Source of the DNA: Tillandsia leiboldiana
Taxonomy: Eukaryota > Streptophyta > Magnoliopsida > Poales > Bromeliaceae
Assembly (NCBI GenBank): GCA_029204045.2
Contig: CM055080.1
Location: 7,898,902-7,962,901, forward strand
Length of the DNA: 64,000 nt
Reading direction: 5' to 3'
Below the pieces are notes generated by a model. The model saw only the letters and a program-made list of their open reading frames with translations. It made no database searches and was not told where the DNA came from. The position numbers and the translations under genes were made by a program. Below, one piece after another: positions 57,701 through 64,000 of this stretch (positions are counted from its first letter, which is position 1; the number at the start of each line of letters is the position of its first letter).

Positions 57701-57882
57701 CGAAAGTGTTTCAGTGGTTATGGCACCACCGTTGCACAGTGTTTCAGTGGTAATTAGACTTATATAAGATTGTATGTAATGTTGCTATTCCGTTATATTA
57801 TATTAATTTTATATGAAGTTGCTTATCGACTCTATCTTATTTAGGTAATTTTGAACTTTAATCTCTACCGATTAAAAAAAGA
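54736..57882. other. Region between CACTA left repeats and transposase
   Basis: No transposase domain here. From about 54990 to 57650 it is GC-richer than its flanks and reads like LTR or captured sequence: blocks such as TCCGACGATCGGATCGTCC, ATCTGACGGTCCGAG and a CCGCC-rich stretch at 56460-56510. Between about 56800 and 57190 three degenerate segments each contain GATGCTCA (about 56863, 57013, 57160). Frames on both strands are short and not recognised. It could be a degraded LTR insertion or transduplicated host DNA. Confidence 0.45.
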
Positions 57883-60800
57883 ATGGCACCTAATAAGGAT
57901 TGGATGGATCTGGTTGATGATCGACTGAATGAGGCATATGATAAGGGTGTTCAAAGTTTTCTTAGTTTTGCATTTAAAAGAACTGGAGAAAATAATGAAA
58001 TCAGATGTCCTTGTGTTAAGTGTAATAACACTTATTCAGGAACTCGTGAGATGGTAGAAACTCATTTAAAAGTTTATGGAATCGTTCGTAGTTATACTTT
58101 TTGGTATCATCATGGGGAAAAATCATGTGAGTCTCAATCTGAATCTAATGATGAAGATAGTGAGGAAACAGAAGAAGATGAGAGTGATAACGAGGTGGAG
58201 AATATTATAAGAGATTTATATCCGGATTTTAGTGATCTCGGTATGAACCACGAAAGCATTAGTGCCTCAAGTCATGAAGTGCATGAAGAGGAACCCAATG
58301 ATGAAGCTAAAATTTTTTATAAATTATTAAGAGAGTCTAATCAACCATTATACTCTAGTTCTAAGAACTCCAAATTGTCAGTTCTAATCAAATTACTTCA
58401 TATCAAGAGTCTTGGAAAGTGGAGTAATGCATCATTTACCATGTTACTACAATTATTAAATAAAAATTTTCTTCCTGAAGGATCAACTTTACCAGATTCA
58501 TATTATGAAGCAAAAAAGATTATTCAGGATTTGGGGCTCTCCTATAAAAAAATAGATGCATGTGTAAATGATTGTATGTTATATTGGAAAGACGACGAAG
58601 AATCTAATCATTGTAAAGTTTGTGGTGCTTCTAGATGGAAGAGTGATACAAAAACTGAGGACATCAAGTATAATGCAAAAGATAAAAAAAATACCATAAA
58701 AAACATTGCGTTATTTTCCGTTGAAGCCTAGGCTTCAATGATTATTCATGTCCACAAAGACAGCTTCTTTTATGAGATGGCATTTTGATAAAAGAGTAGA
58801 TGATGGAATTATGAGACACCCTGCTGATGCGATGGAATGGAAATCTTTTGATAAACTATATGAATCATTTGCCTTAGAGCCTCGAAATATAAGACTTGGT
58901 CTTGCAAGTGATGGCTTTCAACCCTTTGGAGATACGAGAAAACCATACAGTATTTGGCCAGTAATATTAATACCATACAATTTACCACCATGGATGTGTA
59001 TGAAGGAACCTAATCTTATATTATCGATGCTCATTCCAGGACCTTCAGGTCCTGGAGATGCAATTGATATCTATCTCCAACCTTTGATTGAGGAGTTAAT
59101 GGACTTATGGGAAGTAGGTATTGAAACATTTGATGCGTCAATACATCAAAATTTTCAAATGCGTGCAGCTTTGTTATGGACTATTAATGACTTTCCTGCA
59201 TATGGCAACTTATCTAGATGGAGCACCAAGGGTAAATTGGCATGTCCTTGTTGCAATAAGAACACTTTTTCAATTAGATTAGTCAATGGTGGCAAGCAAT
59301 GTTATATGGGACATCGACGCTACTTATCTGCCAATCATAAAATGGAGGAATGACAAATCTTCATTTGATGGCACAAAGGAGAGAAGGTTACCACCAAAAC
59401 TACTTATTGGCAATGATATTCTTGAACAAGTGGAAGATCTTGTGGGGATCAATTTAACTAAGGCTGCTAATAAAAAGAAAAAAATATCACATGATATTCG
59501 AGGGGATAATTGAAATAAAAAGAGTATATTCTTTAAGCTTCCATATTGGCGAAATCTTTTGTTAAGACATAATTTGGATGTGATGCATATTGAAAAAAAT
59601 ATAAATGATAATTTTGTTGGGACATTCATGAATACCAAGGGAAAAACAAAAGACACAATTAAAACGCGTCTTAATTTGCAAGCAATGAACATAATGCCAG
59701 AATTACACCAAATTCAAGATGGGAGTAAGTTTATACTTCCTGTTGCATGTTACACATTATCTTTAGAAGAGAAGCATCGATTTTGCCTTTTTCTTAAGCA
59801 ACTAAAACTTCCAGATGGATTTTCATCAAATATTTCGCATTGTGTGAATCTTAAAGAGCACAAGATTTCAGGCTTAAAAAGTCACGATTGTCATGTTCTT
59901 CTTCAACGTCTACTACCTCTAGCATTACGTGGTCTCCTTCCTAAAACAGTTTATGAGCCACTTCTTGAGTTATCTGTATTCTTTACAGTATTAGGTTCTA
60001 AGACAATAAGTTTGGATGATTTGAATCAGATTGAATCTCAAATTCCAATAACTCTTTGCAAGTTGGAGAGAGTTTTTTCACCTTCATTTTTTGATGTCAT
60101 GATACATTTGGTAATCCATTTAGCAAATGAGGCTAAGCTTGGTGGACCTGTCCAATACAGATGGATGTATCCAATAGAGCGAAACTTGCACACACAAAAG
60201 TCTAGTATACGCAATAGGGCTCGTCCGGAGGGATCAATTGCAGAAGGGTATATTGCGAATGAATGTATGACATTTTGCTCACAATATCTTCATGGTGTTG
60301 AGACAAAATTTAATCGTCCGGAACGCAATTATGACAATAGACATAATAAAATTGATGGATATTTATCTATCTTTTCTCAAATCGGAATAACACTTGGAGC
60401 TGGTAGAACTGGTGATTTAGAAACACATGATTTCGAGCAAGCGCATATTTATGTTCTAAAGAACTGTGAAGAAGTACAACCATTTCTGAAGTAATTTTTG
60501 TATATAATTCTAACTCATTCCCATTAATTTTCTTATTTATTACAAATTATATGTTGACCTATTTTATTATTATATGCAGACAATATACAAATATTGAAAT
60601 AGAAGTACAATACAAGTATCAGATAAAAGCTTTATTAAGTGGTTTAAGAACAGAGTAAGCACTAATCTTGTTTTTATATATTGTATAAATTTGCATTCAT
60701 TGTAAATTTATACTAACAATCTAAATTTTAACATTTAACTTGTAGATTACACAAATGTACAAGCAGGACAAAAGTTTGGTAATGGAAGACTTACTTACCT

Positions 60801-61426
60801 TGTCTCGTGGACCTACGAAATATGTGACTTGCTATAGTGGTTATATAGTAAATGGCCATAGGTTTCATACAGAAGAGTACGACAAAAATTTAAAAACACA
60901 AAACTGTGGAATGGTTGTAGTTGGAGACATTAGTAGTGAAACTGAAAAAATAGATTATTATGGGGTCTTAACAGAGATTCTCGAATTACAATATCTTGGT
61001 GGCCGTCGAGTGGTGTTATTTAGGGGTAATTGGTTGGACGTATATGACAAAGAAAAAGGAATTAAAACAGATGAATATGGGTTCATCAGTGTTAATCTCC
61101 AACGTTTGCTTAAAACAAATGAACCATTTGTATTGGCCAGTCAAGTATCACAAGTATTTTATGTTACCGATCATATTAACAAAGGTTGGCATGTTGTGCA
61201 AAAGACTCAACCTCGTGACACGTATATGATATCAATGGAGGAGTTAAATAATGATCCCAAAAATATGAAAGATAGGGATGAGGCCTACCAACAAGAAGAA
61301 TCTTTCAATCCTATAATGGATGCATGCACAACATTGAGTATGGATAATGAAATTAGTTGGAACAGGAATGATGTGGATCCAAGGATAGAGGACATATTAT
61401 CTACACAAAAGAAGAGAAAACAATGA
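57883..61426 (+). pseudogene. CACTA TNP2-like transposase (broken)
   Basis: This is the TNP2/TnpD-type transposase that cuts element ends. ATG at 57883 starts a transposase-associated domain (WMDLVDDRLNEAYDKGV, CPCVKCNN, YGIVRSYTFWYHHGE), followed by an acidic linker. Transposase_21 then includes VNDCMLYWKDDEE, MRWHFDKRVDDGIMRHPADA, LGLASDGFQPFG, GPGDAIDIYLQPLIEEL, WTINDFPAYGNLSRW and LDVMHIEKNI. DUF4218-like sequence runs to 60494 and DUF4216-like sequence occupies 60755-61426 (YIVNGHRFHTEEYD, VVLFRGNWLDVYD). A frameshift near the A run at 58683-58690, TAA and TGA codons before 58748, a second frameshift near 59330 and a TGA at about 59511 break it. An intron at about 60493-60580 splices in frame. 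Confidence 0.85.
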
Positions 61427-61568
61427 TCCTAATTTATCAAGTTTGTGCATTTCTTGCTACTGTTTGTTATTACTTAGGTTGTTTACAATAGTTAGTACCA
61501 CACTTACTTTTCATAAAATATAATTTGTTAAATTTTACATCTATTTGATTAAATTTTGCAGGCGAAAA

Positions 61569-63319
61569 ATGCAAGCATCAAAGTTACAGAAAGAAAATAT
61601 GATCACTTCTAGATCTGAAAAGCAACTCTTCATACCACCAGGTTCATTAGGGAAGGGTCGGGGACAAGGATTACGACCTTCTATTAGATTGTCATCACGA
61701 GATACTTTAATAGGTGCTATCAACAGTAGTACATCGGTAAATGATACTCCAACAGAACCACCAAATGATTCCTCTTTGCCACGTGATATCGAAAGTGTCG
61801 AAGAAATAAGAGAGAGTGGTAAAATTTCTTTACATTTGGACATATTTATCTTATTTCATATTTTTGTTTCTACATAAATGTTACACAATTTGTATATTTA
61901 AGCACTTTTATATGATTTTTGTGTGATATTTTTAGATATGGTGACTTCTCCAAAGAAAAGGAAAGTGCGAGGGAAAAACAAGTGCAAGAAAATTGCAAAA
62001 TTAAAAAATGGTGAAAAGTTGGAGGTAATATTCTACAACAACCGTGCCACCGAAAAAAATCATAAGGTTTTCTCAAGACACTTAGGTAAAATTGTGCGTG
62101 ATCGTAATATTTGTCCTCTTCAAGTACATTCGTGGAAGGAAATTGAGAAAGACAATAAAAATTACATGTGGGCAGCGGTGACGGTAATATTTTATAACAT
62201 GCATTTAAATTTTAGTTGATTGTATTTGTTGTTTTTATTTTCCAATATCATATTTTAAGGAAAATTTAACAAAACATGATTGTACTTGTAGGATAAATTT
62301 CAAAATAATCAAATGGAAGCATATCGTGATGAAACTTTGGAACATATGAATGAATTGTGGAACAAATGGCGAGGAGATTTGCATCGTAAATTTATAAAGC
62401 CTTGCAAGACCATTCAAGATGCTCTTAAAATTTTTCCTGAAGGTGTTGATCGAGACGATTGGAAGTGGCTCGTTAAAGAACATTTTTTTAGTGAAAAGTT
62501 TCTGGTATGTAATTTTTTCTTATTATAAAGATATAAATACATGCCAATTTATTTTCTTTTACTATTCATTCTTTTGTTATTCTTATTTTCTACAATTATA
62601 CTACTATGCATATATCAGTTTTTTATTTTATATCTTATATTCATATTTATATCATGTTACCATGTGAATGTAGGCGGCAAGTAAAAGAAATTCAAAAAAT
62701 AGGACGAAGGTATCAATGCCTCATCGCACGGGTAGTAAACCTTTTAGACAAATTATTTGGAAAAAGGTAATAGTAGGTAACTTCAAACTTCTATATTCAA
62801 TTGATGCCATTGGTTGAACCTAATTTATATTTTGTATATGGAGGGAAAGATAATAGCCCACCAAGTTTAGCAACAATATTTTATGAAACTAGAAAAATGG
62901 GTGGACAACTAGAAGGAGAAGATACTATCAAGAAATATGTAAGTTTTTTTACATTTATTTTATTATAATCTATATCTTTTTGTAGTTTCATTTTTTTTTA
63001 TGTTAATATCTATATTTTGAAGGATGAAATTGTTGAGGCGTCGCAATTAAATCCTTCTTCTTCCAATATAGAACTTATTGAAAAATGCTTTGGATCTCAA
63101 AGTCGTAATCATGTGATTTGTTTCGGAGGTGGTGTAAAAGCAAATGATTTGAGACCTCCTTATTCTTCGAGAGCGGAACTTCATACTAAATTTTGTGAAA
63201 CTCAAAAGGAAAATGAGTCACTTAAAAGTCGCATTGACGGAATGGAGGTAGAACTTCGAGCAATTAAGGAAATGCTACAACAACAATTCAAATGCTCCTC
63301 CACCACCGACTCGATCTGA
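61569..63319 (+). CDS. CACTA second gene, plant Transposase_24 type
   Basis: Six exons fit with consistent phases and GT/AG junctions: 61569-61818, 61936-62183, 62292-62504, 62674-62776, 62844-62938 and 63023-63319 (1206 nt, 401 residues, no internal stop). The core (GKIVRDRNICPLQVHSWKEI, YRDETLEHMNELWNKWRGDL, FPEGVDRDDWKWLV, GSKPFRQIIW, PSLATIFYETRK) matches the Ptta/En/Spm plant transposase family. The C-terminus is a coiled coil (KENESLKSRIDGMEVELRAI). By position it is the TnpA-like accessory protein that binds subterminal repeats; that role is inferred. An acceptor at 61553-61560 just before the ATG suggests an untranslated upstream exon. A lysine/arginine cluster (PKKRKVRGKNKCKK) is a likely nuclear localisation signal. 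Confidence 0.75.
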
Positions 63320-63821
63320 AGAGTAAGAAACACAATCTTAATATTGTTAATAGTAATTATCCAAAAGCATATCTTCATTTAAATTTTCTAAAATATTATT
63401 TTTTATTTCAAGAAGTTTCACATATTTCTTATATTATTTTAGTAATGTTGTAATAATATTTACTTTGGTCTTTTGCAGATAACTGAAGATGTACGTATTT
63501 GAGCAAAGAGGATCGTCTTGAAGCCAACAGAGTAGATTTCCAATTATCTTTTTTCTCTTCTTCTTTCGAAGCACAATGGATGGTTGCATGTTTATTTTGA
63601 AGTGGTTACTTTTAATTTAGTAAACATTTTGGCAACTTTATATGTAGACTTGAAATGGTGTGTATGTGATGGTTGCATGTTTGATGACAATACTTTTTAT
63701 AATTATTTTGATAAAATGGTGTGTATGTGAATGTATTTTTAATTGAATGTAATGTCTTTTCTATTGTATTTGTTGATATATGGTTTAATGGTAATATATA
63801 TGCTGTATTATTATACATTTA
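63320..63821 (+). other. 3' flank of CACTA second gene
   Basis: AT-rich, no coding match. It contains a direct repeat of ATGGTGTGTATGTGA (63656 and 63717) and leads into the right subterminal repeats. Confidence 0.6.
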
Positions 63822-64000
63822 TTAGCGACCAAAATACTGGTCGTTATTATTATACATTTTTCAAAACGTACATTTTTTAGCGACCAAAATACTGGTCGTT
63901 ATTATTATACCCTTTTTCTAAAGGTTTACTTTTAGCGACGACAATTTTAGTCGTTATTGTAATATTATTTTGTAATAATCTAATTATTAGCGACGAAAAT
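63822..64000 (+). repeat. CACTA right subterminal repeats, cut by window edge
   Basis: Units TTAGCGACCAAAATACTGG followed by TCGTTATTATTATAC occur at 63822 and about 63877. A TAGCGACGACAATTTTAGTC unit and a final partial unit follow. They carry the same GCGAC/GTCGT inverted core as the left arrays but different spacers. Confidence 0.85.

Larger units (their letters stand above)
49154..64000 (+). mobile_element. CACTA (En/Spm-like) transposon, right end outside window
   Basis: It starts with CACTACAAGAAATTAGAGC, the canonical CACTA terminus. An array of AACGAC-type subterminal repeats follows, then two genes with CACTA transposase domains, and right subterminal repeats run to the window edge. 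The matching right terminus would lie beyond 64000. At least 14.8 kb, including a 4.83-kb LTR insertion. The first gene is broken and the second looks intact. Confidence 0.85.

Overview
This window is nuclear DNA of a flowering plant. It has split plant genes with GT/AG introns, plant-type Ty1/copia and Ty3/gypsy retrotransposons, CACTA and hAT transposons, and AT-rich spacers full of simple repeats. The GC-rich, poly-alanine first exon of the rhomboid gene and the GGCC/CpG-rich repeats suggest a monocot. Species cannot be fixed from the sequence alone. Only two host genes are recognised: the 3' part of RAD1 (34.1-34.9 kb, +) and a complete rhomboid-like protease gene (37.1-41.0 kb, -). Nearly all the rest is nested mobile DNA.

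Layout. (1) 1-7.1 kb: a decayed copia element on the minus strand, in order gag, protease, integrase, RT, RNase H. It is broken by two related non-autonomous insertions (312-1291 and 5210-6869) and by a third at about 3.6-4.3 kb. A second copia scrap on the plus strand occupies 1-304. (2) 7.1-10.8 kb: spacer with no recognised gene. (3) 10.9-33.3 kb: an old, dead gypsy element (gag, protease, start of RT). A young gypsy-type element with 2.5-kb LTRs is inserted exactly in its CCHC zinc knuckle (target duplication ACTGC), and a 0.83-kb hAT-type element is inserted in its RT. Around a run of exactly 100 N (22508-22607) this whole arrangement appears twice. The copies diverge, mostly by 1-base indels, toward the gap on both sides, so the duplication is most likely an unmerged contig overlap and not biology. 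(4) 33.3-35 kb: RAD1 exons, missing the N-terminal third. (5) 35-45.3 kb: spacer, rhomboid gene, nested MITEs in its first intron, and a fold-back element at 44.0-44.5 kb. (6) 45.3-48.1 kb: LTR-like sequence on the minus strand. (7) 49.15-64.0 kb: a large CACTA transposon whose right end lies beyond the window. It has arrays of subterminal repeats, a broken TNP2-type transposase gene and an apparently intact second gene (plant Transposase_24 type). A 4.83-kb solo LTR with a perfect TAAAT target duplication sits inside its left subterminal array.

The young gypsy element keeps only the end of RT, RNase H and a complete integrase. It lacks gag, protease and the RT catalytic core, yet its LTRs look essentially identical, so it probably moved recently with proteins supplied in trans. 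Its LTR is a mosaic of at least four tandem arrays, one of them a CpG-rich array of palindromic units. I found no CRISPR, rRNA or tRNA gene, no organelle insertion, and no clear sign of a new multi-gene system.
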